Source of the DNA: Jacaranda mimosifolia
Lineage: Eukaryota > Streptophyta > Magnoliopsida > Lamiales > Bignoniaceae
DNA: 64,000 bases
Direction: 5' to 3'
NCBI GenBank assembly: GCA_018894105.1
Contig: CM032125.1
Span: 34,271,032-34,335,031, forward strand
The position numbers and the translations under genes are program-made. Below, piece by piece: positions 13,115 to 24,430 of this stretch. Within the stretch, counting starts at the first letter, position 1. Each line of letters opens with the position of its first letter. Below the pieces are notes generated by a model that did no database searches, was not told the origin of the DNA, and worked only from the letters and a program-made list of their open reading frames with translations.

Positions 13115-13861
13115 ATACTTTGCATGTGAGGAAAAATAAATTAAAAAATATAATAAAGCAAAAAAAAATTGGTGGCAAATGTGCCAAATAAAGTATAGAG
13201 ATATTAAAAATATGTAATAAAGCCAAAAAACTTGGTGGAAAATTTGCCAAGTCAAGTAAGAGATATTTCCCAGGAATTGTATTGACGGGGGCGTCTGGGC
13301 GTCGCCATTGGAGTCTCTGTTGATTCTTGATTGGTCTATTTATTTTTCTTCTTTTTCTTTTTTAAACTTGATAAAAAAGGGGAGCCCACGTGATTACAAC
13401 TGATTCGGCTTCCCTCTTTTTTTCCTGTCATTTTCTTAGCAAGAACAAATGTTGACTTTTCTTTTTAAAAAGTTTGTTTGCATTTGGGATATTCTTTTGT
13501 TTAATAATTTTAAAATAATTATATTTGGATTCTCAAGAATCGGTATTTTTTTTAATTGGTTGTATCCATTTCTGTTCTGTTTCGTATTGTCTAGTCATAT
13601 TTTTTATTTTTTATTTTAATTTATATTTTATTTCATAAATATATATTGTGTATATATGATCCACAATTTTGTATGAAAATATAGAAATTACGTCAAATTA
13701 GCGTCTTATAAATTTTATTATTTTTGTACTATAATTCTTATTATTTAATTCTTTCACATGATCAGAGATAGAGACATATACAAAATTTTTAAATGTGGAA
13801 AGATAAGCTACTTTTTTTAACTAAAAAAAAATGAAAAAAAAAATTGTACTATGTCAGTTAA
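13115..13861. other. PLAT gene upstream region
   Basis: Non-coding sequence between the PLAT gene and the foldback element. It contains a GCCACGTG-like ACGTG site near 13388 (CCCACGTGATT), which could be a G-box for stress-responsive expression. No open frame of note. Confidence 0.4.
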
Positions 13862-13870
13862 TGCAATATT

Positions 13871-14682
13871 GACTTTTTTATAAAAAAATTGTAAAAAAAA
13901 AAAAATTACAAAAATACGGCACTATTCACGAGTTTTACGTTTTTGTAGTAAGTTGCAGTCACAGACTGCAACTTTCAACAGTAATAAACAGTACTGTTGA
14001 AAGTTGCAGTCTGTGACTGCAACTTTCAACAGTGATTACTGTTCATTGCTACAGTAATAAACAGTGATCACTGTTCACTTTTTTTTTTTTTTTTTTAAAT
14101 TTTTTTATTTTTTTGTGCATAAATTATTTTAGGGTTTGTTCTTCTATATTTTAAAAAAATATTTTTTAGCCCTCCAAAATATTTTAAAACGCGCTTACAT
14201 TCTCCAATATTTTTCCCAAAATACTCTAATTTTTTATCAAAAAAATTCTATTATAATGCATCCAAAAACCCTACACCCTAAAAAGCATACCTATCATCTC
14301 ATTTTCTGATTCCATCTTTCATATCAATTATTCATTTCTTCACTTATATATACATATATATACACACACACATATATTATATATATATAAAAATATTAAA
14401 ATTTTGCCTTTTAAAAAATTCTAAAACTTATATTTACCAAAAAAATATCTAATGTAATAATTAATTAAAAATATTAAATGTCTTATTAATTTTTTAAAAA
14501 AGTTATTCTAATTTTTTTTTTTCAAAAGAAATATTAGTTTAATAGTAATAAAAACCTTTGATTCATTTTCATTTCATTTGATACGACTCAAATAACTCTT
14601 TTTTTCTCTTCCTCCCTCTCCTCCTCCTCTCTTCTTCATTTTTTTTTCCTTTTTTTATGCTTCTTTGGTGCGGCCGGCCGGC
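13871..14682 (+). repeat. Left terminal inverted repeat of foldback element
   Basis: The arm is about 812 bp and pairs with 15332-16146. It includes the palindrome cluster at about 13950-14075, a poly(T) stretch, and an inner GC-rich end reading GTGCGGCCGGCCGGC. A looser, imperfect pairing continues inward to about 14765. Confidence 0.85.
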
Positions 14683-15331
14683 GGGGCACTTGCCGGTCGG
14701 CTGGCCGGCCGCACCTGGCTGGTGCTGGTGCTGGTGCTGGTGGCCAGCGGCCGGCCAGATCTGGGTCTCCTTATTTTTTTTATTTTTTATTTTATTTTAA
14801 GTAAAATAAATAAATAAATAAAATGATAATTTGGGTTATTGTTTCAGGTTTGAAGGGTATATACTTGTGTATTATTTCGCTTGATTGATGTAAGTTTTTT
14901 AATTATGCTAAAATTTAATTATGTTTTAGTTATGTTCATTATGTTTTGCTTAATTACCTCCATTAATTAAAGTTTGATTTATGTTTTAGTTATATTAAAT
15001 ATGTATTATATAATTTGTCTCAATTAGTTAAAATTTATTTATTTTTTAGTTAAAATTTGATTTATGTTTTAGTTTTATAAATTATATTTCAATTAGTTAA
15101 AACTTAATCATTTTTGAGTTGAAATTTGATTAACGTGTTGGTTAAACTCAAATAATAATTTATTTTTTTTATATAATAATTTGATTTAACAGAAATAATA
15201 ATTTATGTTTTAGTTAGTGAGATAATCCAAATATAAAAACATATAAAACTAATATAAAATGTAATCCAAATATAAAACCAAGCACGCTGCTGCTCGGTGC
15301 TGCTGCTGGCCAGCACCAGCACCAGTCAGAT

Positions 15332-16146
15332 GCGGCCGGCCGGCCGCACCAAAGAAGCATAAAAAAAAGAAAAAAATAAAATAAAGAAGAGAGGAGGAGG
15401 AGAGGGAGAAAGAGAAAGAAAGAGTTACCTGAATCGTATCAAATGAAATGAAAATGAACCAAAGGTTTTTATTACTATTAAACTAATATTTCTTTTGAAA
15501 AAAAATTTAGAATAACTTTTTTAAAAAATTAATAAGGCATTTAATATTTTTAATTAATTATTATATTAAATATTTTTTCGGTAAATATAAGTCTTAGAAT
15601 TTTTTAAAAGGCAAAATTTTAATATTTTTATATATGTAAAATATATGTGTGTGTGTATATATATATGTATACATAAGTGAAGAAATGAATGATTGATATG
15701 AAAGATGGAATCAGAAAATGAGATGATAGGTATGCTTTTTAGGGTGTAGGGTTTTTGGATGCATTATAATAGAATTTTTTTGATCAAAAATTAGAGTATT
15801 TTGGGAAAAATATTGGAAAATATAAGTGCGTTTTAAAATATTTTGGGGGGTTAAAAAATATTTTTTTAAAATATAGAAGAACAAACCCTAAAATAATTTA
15901 TGCACAAAAAAAATAAAAAAATTTAAAAAAAAAAAAGTGAACAGTGATCACTGTTCACTACTGTAGCAATGAACAGTGATCACTGTTGAAAGTTGCAGTT
16001 ACATACGGCAACTTTCAACAGTAACTATTCATTACTGTTGAAAGTTGCAGTCTGTGACTGCAACTTACTACAAAAATATAAAACCCGTGAATAGTGCCGT
16101 ATTTTTGTAACTTTTTTTTTTTTTGCAATTTTTTTATAAAAAAGTC
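15332..16146 (-). repeat. Right terminal inverted repeat of foldback element
   Basis: The arm is about 815 bp, the reverse complement of 13871-14682 with scattered substitutions and small length changes in the A/T runs. Confidence 0.85.
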
Positions 16147-16155
16147 TGCAATATT

Positions 16156-16870
16156 CTTATTTTTTATTTTCCTCTAATAGAAGATATTGCTATATTTTGT
16201 GCTGCTCTGTGGTTGAGGAATACATATCAGTAATTCCACATAATATCGTAAGCAAACAGTTCTTCATGAGTTTCGTTGGACCGTCAGAGAATTAGGCAAT
16301 GATGGAAATGCCATTGTATCTGATTCATAGGTCAATCAGCATCTCATCTTTCTTCAGGCATGCGCCTTTTGCCACAGCAAACCTTTTCTTCTACTTTCCA
16401 CGAATGGCCTAATATAAAAATCAATTCTTACAATAAAAAAATATCTGTAAAATCATATATATATATATATATATATATAATCAGGCACTAATTGTACATA
16501 GGCACAATCCAAAAACAAAATTCTACCACTTTAATGATTCACTTAAAAAATAAATAAATAAATAAATCTCTTAAATTCTTGTCCGTGCACCATCAATTAT
16601 GTTACAAAGGACACGAGCATTTATTGGTGAAATTGCTCCTTCACACTCGTCGGATTCATATGTACGTTATTGATATGCACCTTAATTTTAGATTAAACTA
16701 GTTTGATCCCATACATTGCACTGTGTAATAATTATAAATAATGAATAAAAATGGTAATTTATAAAAAAATAACAAAAATTTTATTGTAAATATTTTTGAA
16801 ATATCAAACTAACAAAATAATTAAAAAAATAAATAAATCATGGGCTAAAGGAAAGCCATAATATAAGAAA

Positions 16871-16914
<44 letters not shown>

Positions 16915-17298
16915 CAAAAGCAAAAAATAAATATAAAATTTTAATTTACCACAAAATCGAGACTTCAAATTCCTTTTATAAATTAACCTGATTCATAAAC
17001 ATAAAAATCTATTAATATTAGTAAATCATATAAAAATTACAAATTACATGCATAATAAAACTAATAGAATTTAACTCACCAGGTAAATGATCCGATAAAG
17101 GTGAAGAAAAAAGAAAGAAATATTTTCATATCTTTAAATATTAGTGTCTACATGTTTAGTTGTTTTTAGTACATATTATTCATGTGAATTATGAGCTAAG
17201 ATTAAGAAACTTAAAATTATTAGAATGTCTAATTGTGGAATAAAATATATTTTAGGAAATATTAAATTAAGGTAAAATTTTTGGGACTAAACATAGAA

Positions 17299-17346
<48 letters not shown>

Positions 17347-17587
17347 TTGTCAATCACAAAAGTTAACAAAACATACATAACAATTATTCTTAATAATTAA
17401 AAGCAATAATGATTGTACTATATTTGGTAAGATTTTAGAATTTCTTAGCATATAATCTCAAAATTATTATTTTAAAATAAATTAGCCATAATTTTTTTTT
17501 ATTTGAAATAAATATGTTATCTTAATAATGTGGCTTATAATCTAATTTGAACAAATAATATAAACATAGCTAGTTAATATGTCAATT
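16156..17587. other. Intergenic DNA between two mobile elements
   Basis: No gene is supported. The segment 16160-16410 is less AT-rich than its surroundings and could be a relic of transcribed sequence, but it has no sustained frame. A (TAA)n microsatellite of about 14 units lies at 16872-16914, and (AT)n(GA)n lies at about 17304-17340. Confidence 0.5.
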
Positions 17588-18288
17588 TGATAAGGGTTCC
17601 AAATGTAGTATCCGGATCCAATCTCCGGTTAGGGTGAGACTTGGTCCAATAGTCGTTATCTCCAGTAGCAAAAGTGAAGAAATTCTGCAATCAAGGTAAA
17701 CGTTAGGCTAGCTGAGCGGTCCTCGGCTAAGATCATCCGACGCTCAAGTCAATAAGAGATTCGAACAGAATATCGAACAGAGGTCAGAGTGGCTTTTTTA
17801 GAGTGTATGTGTGCATACCTGTGAGAGTTCCGTTTGAGGATTTTTATATTCTTCACCTGTGAGGGAATGCCCAAGATACCCCTGGTTTCATGAAGGACCT
17901 TCAGCCTCTCTCCTGGGACTATCGGTCAATTCACCTATTTGAATTTTCCAGCTAGACGTCCTTTCAGACTGCAGGATGTGACCGTATCCTGCGCGGCGCC
18001 TGCTGTGTCAAACAATGAAGGGGTGGCGTGCACCATTAATGCGGTGGCGTGCTGCCAGTCAACGCATTTAATGCTGTGGCAGAGGACCGTACAGAACTTA
18101 GCTCCAGGCTAGACCTGAACCAGGTCGATTTTGGTCGAGTAGGTCTGGGGACCTTGAGATGTCATCTCGGGCCCGCGGGGGGCTGGTCAAATTTGGTCGA
18201 CGTGTCCCACATGAAGTGGGCTGCTATCCGGGAGTTGGGCCTGGGCCCAGGGGTAACTGACTTGGGCCTTTAAGGTCATCCCATATCA
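17588..18288 (-). repeat. 3' LTR
   Basis: A 701-bp LTR. On the element's strand it starts TGATATGGGATGACC and ends GGAACCCTTATCA, so it has the usual TG...CA ends. A TATA box (TATAAAAA) for the element lies at 17841-17848. It differs from the upper LTR by roughly 45 substitutions and a few small indels counted by eye (about 6-7%). Confidence 0.92.
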
Positions 18289-18306
18289 TGAGTCCCCCCA
18301 CTTCGC
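18289..18306 (-). other. Polypurine tract
   Basis: GAAGTGGGGGGACTCA on the minus strand lies immediately upstream of the 3' LTR, in the position and composition of a plus-strand primer. The same sequence follows the second LTR at 28463. Confidence 0.75.
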
Positions 18307-18503
18307 AAGGCTGATCGAGGAACTCGACGAGCGGCGTTGGGAAGTAGCGAACTTTAATACGCCTCAACCAGCATTTTTTGAAAATCGACTAGGGTTTTGC
18401 GCATTCATTGGGCGGTTACATCGTGGTGTGTGTACGGCGCGCGTGGCCGGCATTATGGCTTTCGCTATTATTACTGACACTTGGGTAACCGCACCTCTGT
18501 CCT

Positions 18504-18511
18504 TATAAATA
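18504..18511 (+). promoter_or_regulatory. TATA box for the opposite-strand gene (copy 1)
   Basis: TATAAATA on the plus strand, about 180 bp upstream of the ATG at 18691, lies inside the retroelement but outside the LTR. The same site, in an almost identical context, is present in copy 2 at 28678-28685. Confidence 0.6.
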
Positions 18512-18690
18512 CGGGACGTGATTCAGCCTATTTTTACTTTTACTGCTTCCAAATTCTCTATAGTTCTTTAGAAGGCACCCTCTGCTGCGAATCACTACTT
18601 TCTGCGCACTTGCCTCAGACCTTGTTGGTTTTTCTTTGAGATCTAGTAAGTGTTCTTTTCTGGTTTCTTTTGAGCCTTTGCTTGGGAGAG

Positions 18691-21186
18691 ATGTCTCGTC
18701 TACTCGATTTTGGTAGCGATCAGGGTGGGGACAATGAAGCCACCGTGTCTGAGGGGCATAGGGAGCTCCTTGTTTCGTCCGTTGGGCCATCGGGGGGTGA
18801 GTCTAGTTCTAGCGGTTCTGGTTTGGGGAGCTCGAGCAGTGAGCATAAGGGAGAAACTGGGCCCCGACGGGTACCCCTTTCTCGCGGGAGGTTATTTACC
18901 CCTAAACATTATAGCGAAATAGTTTCTACAGTAACTCCTCTAGAATTAAACCGTCTTCAGGAGCTTTATTATATTCCCGAAGAGTTTCAGTTGCTTGCTC
19001 CTGGGCCCTCTGGTCGAATGTACTGCCCCCCCGCCGGTTGTATAGCTATTTTCGATGATGCCCTTAGGTTCCCTTTGAGTGATAGTATGTTGGGCTTGCT
19101 TAGGGGCCTTCGGGTGTGCATCACCCAGTTTTTGCCTAATTGCTTCTCGACCCTATGCAGCTTTGTTGTTTTAATGCACCTTTTTGGCCAGCCCCCTAGT
19201 TTTGAAAATTTTTCAAACCTATTTTATCTTTGTGTGTCGCGTAAATCCGGCAGTACTAAGGAGACGGGCTTTTACTATCTGTCTTCTCGACCGCGTCGGA
19301 GATTTCTGGTAGCTCCTTCCTCGTCCTATGGACAGGAATGAAAGAAACGCTACTTTTTTGTTCGGGTAAGGGGCAGGTTTGATATTCCGCATGAGTGGTC
19401 GAGGGGTCCGGTTGAGGTATTAGGGAATCATAAACCAACCTGGCCGAACACATTTGTGAGGGATTTGATCGATTTTGGACTTGTCGAGGCCACTGTACTC
19501 CTCGAGGAGAGGCACATGGTGTTGGCTGGGTTATTGCCGGCCCCTTTAAATTTTCATGCTGAGCATGAGATAGGTAGATTCAAAATGTGTGTGATATCTT
19601 GTGTTGCTTGTTTGTTTACTTTCTTGCTGCTGACGTGTTCTGTTCCTGTGCAGATCGCGACGATATTATGAACAAGTCCAGGGCTAGTGCATTGGCTCGG
19701 GCTGAGCGGAACAAGCAGTGCCGACAAGGTGCTGAAACCCAAGACGAGTCGACAAGGGCCGACGAGACTCGTCGACCAACACCCTTAGCGACACCAACTT
19801 CAACGCCATCGCCTGCTCAACCAGCTGAAGTCGAGAGGGTCGCGGGGCGAGGCAAAAGGCCCATGGGTGAGCCAACCGCTCTCCCCCCCGAAGAAAGTTG
19901 CTGCCGAAATGGGAGGTAAATGGAAATCGAAGAGCACGGGGGCGGCCGTGCCAACGGGACTTGAACTCTTCGAGGACCGAACCCCGGAGGCCTTCTCGAA
20001 CCAGCAGAAGTATCCTTCCCCGCGGTTTGGGTCAGATGCCAGCGTGGGCATCGACAATGCTGTCAGCATGGTGACAGCGGGGCCAACCGGGCTGGACCCC
20101 TTGAAGGTATTGATGGCCAGCCAGTTCCAGGCCGATCAGAAGAAATTTTTAGGCTTGACCCAGCCTGGGCTGCTATGCAAATACGCGTATCATGCAAATA
20201 TTGTAAGTCCTAAAAACCAATTTAAGTTGTCTTCTTTTTCTGTCTATGTTGTCTTCTAATTCGATGTCTTTGTTTTAGGTCGAGCAGCTGGCGTACAACA
20301 TGTTCCGCCGCTCTGAGGTGGCGCTCGCAGATCAAGAGCGACTAGAGGGCGGTGAAGATGTTGAGACTCTGAAGGCTCAGCTCGAATCCTCTCAGCTCCG
20401 GATCGAGGAGCTCAAAAATGCTAATCGAAAATATGCCCAGGACCTGGAGGCGAAGGATCGGCAGGTCGTCCTGGCGGTGACCGAACAGACTAAGATGGAG
20501 GACAAGCTGAAGAAGCTTGAGCTAGACATCCATGTCGCTTACGAGTCTGGTTGGGCGTCCGGCCGAAGTGAGCGCCTGGTCGAGGCGAGGGAGAAATTTG
20601 CTCGGGTGGTGCCCGAGGTGCGGAATGAGGCGGTCTAACAGTTTATGGTGAGCCCTGCCTTCCAAGATGCGAGCGTCGTGCTCTCCTTGGAGGATGCGAG
20701 CAATGCCTTCAGGAAGGCGATTGCCCAGCTGCAACACCTGGGCTACGACATTCAAGATGAGTACCGCGCCAGGATGGGCCTTCACTATGATAAGCAGCTC
20801 GTCCTCTGGCCAAAGAGGATGATGATGGGGCAAGCCCTGCCGAGATCGGTGCTGCTGACATGGCTGCCCTAAGCCCCGAGGAGTTTCAGAAGACGGAGCT
20901 CAAGAAGAAGCTCAAAGCTGTTGGCAAGGAGTTCGAGTTTGCCGGGGAACTTGCTTATGAAATTTTTGAGAATCGAGCAAAGGCAGCCTCGTTCTTCCCC
21001 ACTTCTCCTCGGCTGTTTATGTCCTCGGCCGCCAGCCCTTCCTGCCCCGTTACCGCGGCCGTCCCTGTTGCTATGGCGCCTCCGAAACCGCGACTTCCTC
21101 GAGCGCCAACACCGTCCGCCGGGGGATCAGCCAGCCCAGTCCCAGCGCTTCTGGCCGCTGCCGAAGGTTCCGACAGCTCTAGTTAG
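18691..21186 (+). pseudogene. Opposite-strand gene of the retroelement (putative gypsy-type transposon protein), copy 1
   Basis: An intron-containing gene runs against gag-pol, between pol and the 3' LTR. The first block (18691 onward) has a Ser-rich start followed by a conserved hydrophobic region with FPLSDSMLGLLRGL, QFLPN and LMHLFGQPPSFENF. This resembles the Pfam family described as putative gypsy-type transposon (Transposase_28), as I recall it. Later blocks are basic, then coiled-coil (20300-20640, rich in E, L, K, R, with the stretch ETLKAQLESSQ), then an Ala/Pro/Ser tail ending in SSS and a stop at 21184. Likely introns: about 19589-19653, and 20203-20278 (GTAAGT...TTTTAG). Damage here: a TGA at 19339, a frameshift near 19885 in a C-run, a TAA near 20636, and a frameshift near 20800. 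An AATAAA follows at 21259. Cellular role is unknown. Confidence 0.75.
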
Positions 21187-21258
21187 GGTTATTGTAAATT
21201 TTTCACATTGAATGTATATGCCTCGTTGAGGCTCTTGGAGGATTAGATAGAAATTTTA

Positions 21259-21264
21259 AATAAA
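21259..21264 (+). terminator. Poly(A) signal of the opposite-strand gene (copy 1)
   Basis: AATAAA, about 75 bp after the stop codon, is also kept in copy 2. Confidence 0.5.
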
Positions 21265-21540
21265 ATCTTTAAGCCTTTTCGAGGGTTTGTTTCAGGATCA
21301 GTTGTGCTTCCTTTATTTTGTTGCCAAGTGTGATTGAACATACTGTATGCTAGAGCTTGTATTTGTATTTTGTGTTGGTTGGCTTTGTTGAAAGATTTGG
21401 CGACGATGAGGTCGCGTTAAATATACTGGCTTACTGGGGTCTTGTAGGTTTTATTTTTGTAGGTTTTGTTTTTTCTTTTCATACGACTGTAGGGTCGATT
21501 GAGGTGGTCTTATCCTCGTGGGCTTCGACTTCATCATAAA

Positions 21541-21990
21541 CATCCTTTCGTCGACTATGAATCGGCTAATGAGGCCGAGCCTCGCGGTTTCGACTTATTG
21601 ATGATATCCCGTCGTTGACTATTTGGTCGACTAGGGTGGCCGAGCCTCGTGGACTTCGACTTTTTGATGATATCCCATCGTCGACTACGTGGTCGACTAG
21701 GGTGGCCGAGCCTCGTTGGCTTCGACTTATTGATGATACCCCGTCGTCGACTACTTGGTCAACTAGGGTGGCCGAGCCTTGTGGGCTTCGACTTATTGAT
21801 GATATCCTATCGTCGACTACGTGGTCGACTAGGGTGGCCGATGCTCGTTGGCTTCGACTTATTGATGATATCTCGTCGTCGATTACTTGGTCAACTAGGG
21901 TGGCCAAGCCTCGTGGGCTTCGACTTATTGATGATATCCCGTCGTCGACTGCGTGGTCGATTAGGGTGGTCGAGCCTCGTGGGTTTCGAC
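21541..21990. repeat. 66-bp tandem repeat, about 7 units (copy 1)
   Basis: Units of 66 bp carry GGTGGCCGAGCCTCG and TTCGACTTATTGATGATATC. Because 66 is a multiple of three, the array is open in several frames on both strands; these open frames are not genes. Alternate units differ in a TACGTGG / TACTTGG position, hinting at a 132-bp higher-order repeat. The array sits between the ends of pol and the opposite-strand gene. Confidence 0.88.
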
Positions 21991-22044
21991 TTAGAAGTAA
22001 CATCCTTTCAAACATCCAACGCTTTGGTTATTCATAATCGAGGT

Positions 22045-22177
22045 AACAGTTGCCAAGCAAACAATTAAACAAAAAACAACAGTTGTCAAGCAAACAATTA
22101 AACAAAGGACAACAGTTTCCAAGCAAACAATTAAACAAAGAACAACAGTTGCCAAGCAAATAATTAAACGAAAAATT
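22045..22177. repeat. 33-bp tandem repeat, 4 units (copy 1)
   Basis: Four near-identical units start AACAGTTGCCAAGCAAACAA, just downstream of the pol stop codon. Copy 2 has only two units. Confidence 0.85.
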
Positions 22178-23345
22178 TTCTAAGGTTTACCGCGTTCCAC
22201 GGTCGGGGTAGCTCACGGCCTGTGGTGTCCGCTAACTTGTAGGCATTGTTCTTGCAAACCTTAACAACCGTGTAGGGACCTTCCCATTTCGGGTCGAGCT
22301 TCCCGACTGGCTTCAAGACCTCCACTTTTTTCAAGACGAGATCCCCCACTTTAAAGCTCCTCGGGCGGACTGACTTGTTATAGCGATCTACTATTTTTGA
22401 GCGGTAACGTTGCATCTTGTTGTAAGCCAACCAACGCTTCTCATCTATAGTGATTAGATCCAAGGCCCTCTTTGATGTGTTCGCTATTGGATTGTAATGG
22501 ATCACTCTAGTCATGTGCTGGATCAGTTCGGAAAGTATCACTGCTTCGGACCCATAGATCAGACTGTAGGGGCTATGGCCAGTGGCTGTTCGAGGAGTCG
22601 TCCGATAAGCCCAAAGAACGCCCGGGAGGTCGTCCGCCTAACTGGCTCATGTTCTTGCTATTCTGCTCTTAATGTGGTCTAGGACTGTTCGATTAATGAC
22701 CTCGGTCTAGCCATTGGCTTGGGAATTCCCTACTGAAGTAAAGTGTTGCGTGATCCCCAAGGTCTCACACCACCTTCTAGTGTTCTTGTTCTGGAATTGG
22801 GTACCGTTATCAGAGATCAGGATTTTCGATAGTCCGAATCGACACACGATATTTTTCCATATAAAGCTCTTGATGGCCGCATCGGTGATTTTAGGGACTG
22901 CCTCAGCCTCTACCCACTTTGTGAAATACTCGACGGCCACAATGATAAATTTTCGCTGTTCAGATGTTTTGGGGAGCGAACCGACGATGTTGATGCCCCA
23001 CTGATCGAATGGCCAAGTGATGCTAACATTAGTCATTAGTGCGGTAGGTTGATGCTGAATGTTAGCGTGCATCTGGCAGGAGGGGCACTTCCTAGCGAAA
23101 TCGACGGAATCTTTGAGCAAAGTAGGCCAAAAGTATCCATATCGGGTTATCTTGTGCGCGAGGGACCTCCCCCCGGAGTGATTGCCACAAATACTCGCAT
23201 GCACTTCCTGCAGTACCTCGTTTGCCTGACCGGGATCCAAACATTTGAGTGGGGACCCCCCAATCGACCTCCTATATAACTGCCCGTGCTCATCCAATGC
23301 ATATTTGGGTGCTAAACCCTTCAGCTTTCGTGCCTGTTTATCATC
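22164..23345 (-). pseudogene. Integrase domain of pol (copy 1)
   Basis: This is the C-terminal pol part: an HHCC zinc-binding region (HASICGNHSGG ... CPSCQ), then the catalytic core, then a C-terminal region (SVRPRSFKVGDLVL, the GPF/Y-like WEGPYTVVK) ending at 22164. The core shows ISDNGTQF (second Asp) and TEV (Glu). The expected first catalytic Asp in the usual WGIDIVG-type motif is Asn (WGINIVG). A TAG stop interrupts the frame at 22707, just before TEV, and the sequence resumes in the same frame. It would insert element cDNA into the genome if intact; this copy cannot. Confidence 0.85.
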
Positions 23346-23582
23346 ATTTGGCAGAGTACCTTAACTAAGATAAAGCTTTATCGGGTGTTGCCAAGATGGG
23401 GCTCCCTCATCGATGCACTCAACTTGACTTAGGCCGGGAGTCGAAACGCAAGGCTGTTCGGCCACAAGAAATGTTATCTAGCCTTTTCGGGTACCCCTTG
23501 TCGAGCTGGCCAGCTTGGAGAGTGCGTCTGCTCTTTCGTTCTCGGATCGAGGGATCTGGCTTAAAGAAAAGTGTCTGAACAT

Positions 23583-24430
23583 CTATTTCAACTGTTGCAC
23601 CTCCGTTAGGTACTGAGCTATTTTAGGTTCTTTCGCCTCGAAGTTTCCCTCAACCTGTTCTGCCACGAGCTGAGAGTCGATAAATGCCACCAGTTTATCG
23701 ACCCCTCTGTCAATGGCCATGCGCATGCCTGCAATAAGGGCCTCATACTCCACTTCATTATTCGTGATCGGAAAATCCAATTTTACTGCAAAGTCATAGT
23801 CTTCGGCCGTCGGGGATCGAAGAGAAACTCCGACCCTACCCCTAGAAGACGTCGCGAAACCATCGACGTGCAACTCCATACCTGTGTCTCTTCGACTGCC
23901 TGCGATGGTAGGTCGACCCTTTCGAGTATAAAATCCGCCAGCACCTGGGCTTTGATAGCTGTTCGCGGTTGAAATCGAATGTCGAATTTGCCAAGCTCGA
24001 TGGCCCATTTAGTGAGTCGGCCTGAAGTATCTGGCTTTGAGAGGACTTGTTTCAATGGTTGGTTCGTTAGCACTGAGATTATATGCGACTGGAAGTATGA
24101 TCGCAGCTTCCTTGCTGCTGTGACGAGGGCCAGGGTGAATTTTTCAATCTCCAGATAATTGTGTTCCGGCCCCTGGAGAGCTTTACTGCAGTAGTAAACT
24201 GGGCAAGGGTTTCCAGCTCTCATCGTTGTCAAGACCGAACTGATGGAAGCCGAAGAGACTGCTAGATACAACTCCAAAACCTCCCTGAGCTCCGACTTGG
24301 CTAACAGAGGTGGCGAAGAAAGATAGTGCTTGAGGTCGAGGAGGGCTCGATCACACTGGTTGTCCCATCTAAATCCCGACTTCTTTATGTTTCTTAGAAT
24401 CTTGAAGAAGGGTAAGCTCTTATCTGCCAA
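23583..24430 (-). pseudogene. RNase H and second (archaeal-type) RNase H-like domain of pol (copy 1)
   Basis: The upper part (to about 23.9 kb) is the usual Ty3/gypsy RNase H region (YYCSKALQGPEHNY, KLRSYFQSH, LTNQPLKQVL). The lower part is a second RNase H-like domain (ELHVDGFATSS, NNEVEYEALIAGM, FIDSQLVAEQ). Two such domains in a row are characteristic of Tat-group elements. The first domain is displaced in frame relative to the rest of pol: the shift begins at the poly-C run near 24.59 kb and is reversed near 23.88 kb. Confidence 0.85.

Larger units (their letters stand above)
13862..16155. mobile_element. Mutator-like foldback element with 9-bp target duplication
   Basis: The element proper is 13871-16146 (2276 bp), flanked by a perfect 9-bp direct repeat TGCAATATT at 13862-13870 and 16147-16155, the duplication length made by Mutator-like transposases. 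It opens with GACTTTTTTATAAAAAAATTG, and the same sequence in reverse complement closes it. The terminal inverted repeats are long: about 13871-14682 against 15332-16146, with a central unpaired segment of about 650 bp. No transposase or captured gene is seen in the loop, so this is a non-autonomous copy that would need a transposase in trans. The arms contain a cluster of short palindromes and a GGCCGGCC-rich inner end. Confidence 0.88.

Noticed and set aside
21566..22068. Overlapping 139-149 codon frames on both strands
   Set aside because: They come from the 66-bp tandem repeat, whose length is a multiple of three, and the protein repeats simply mirror the DNA repeats.
22045..22177. Regular 33-bp repeats as a CRISPR array
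   Set aside because: The units are directly adjacent with no unique spacers, inside a plant retroelement.
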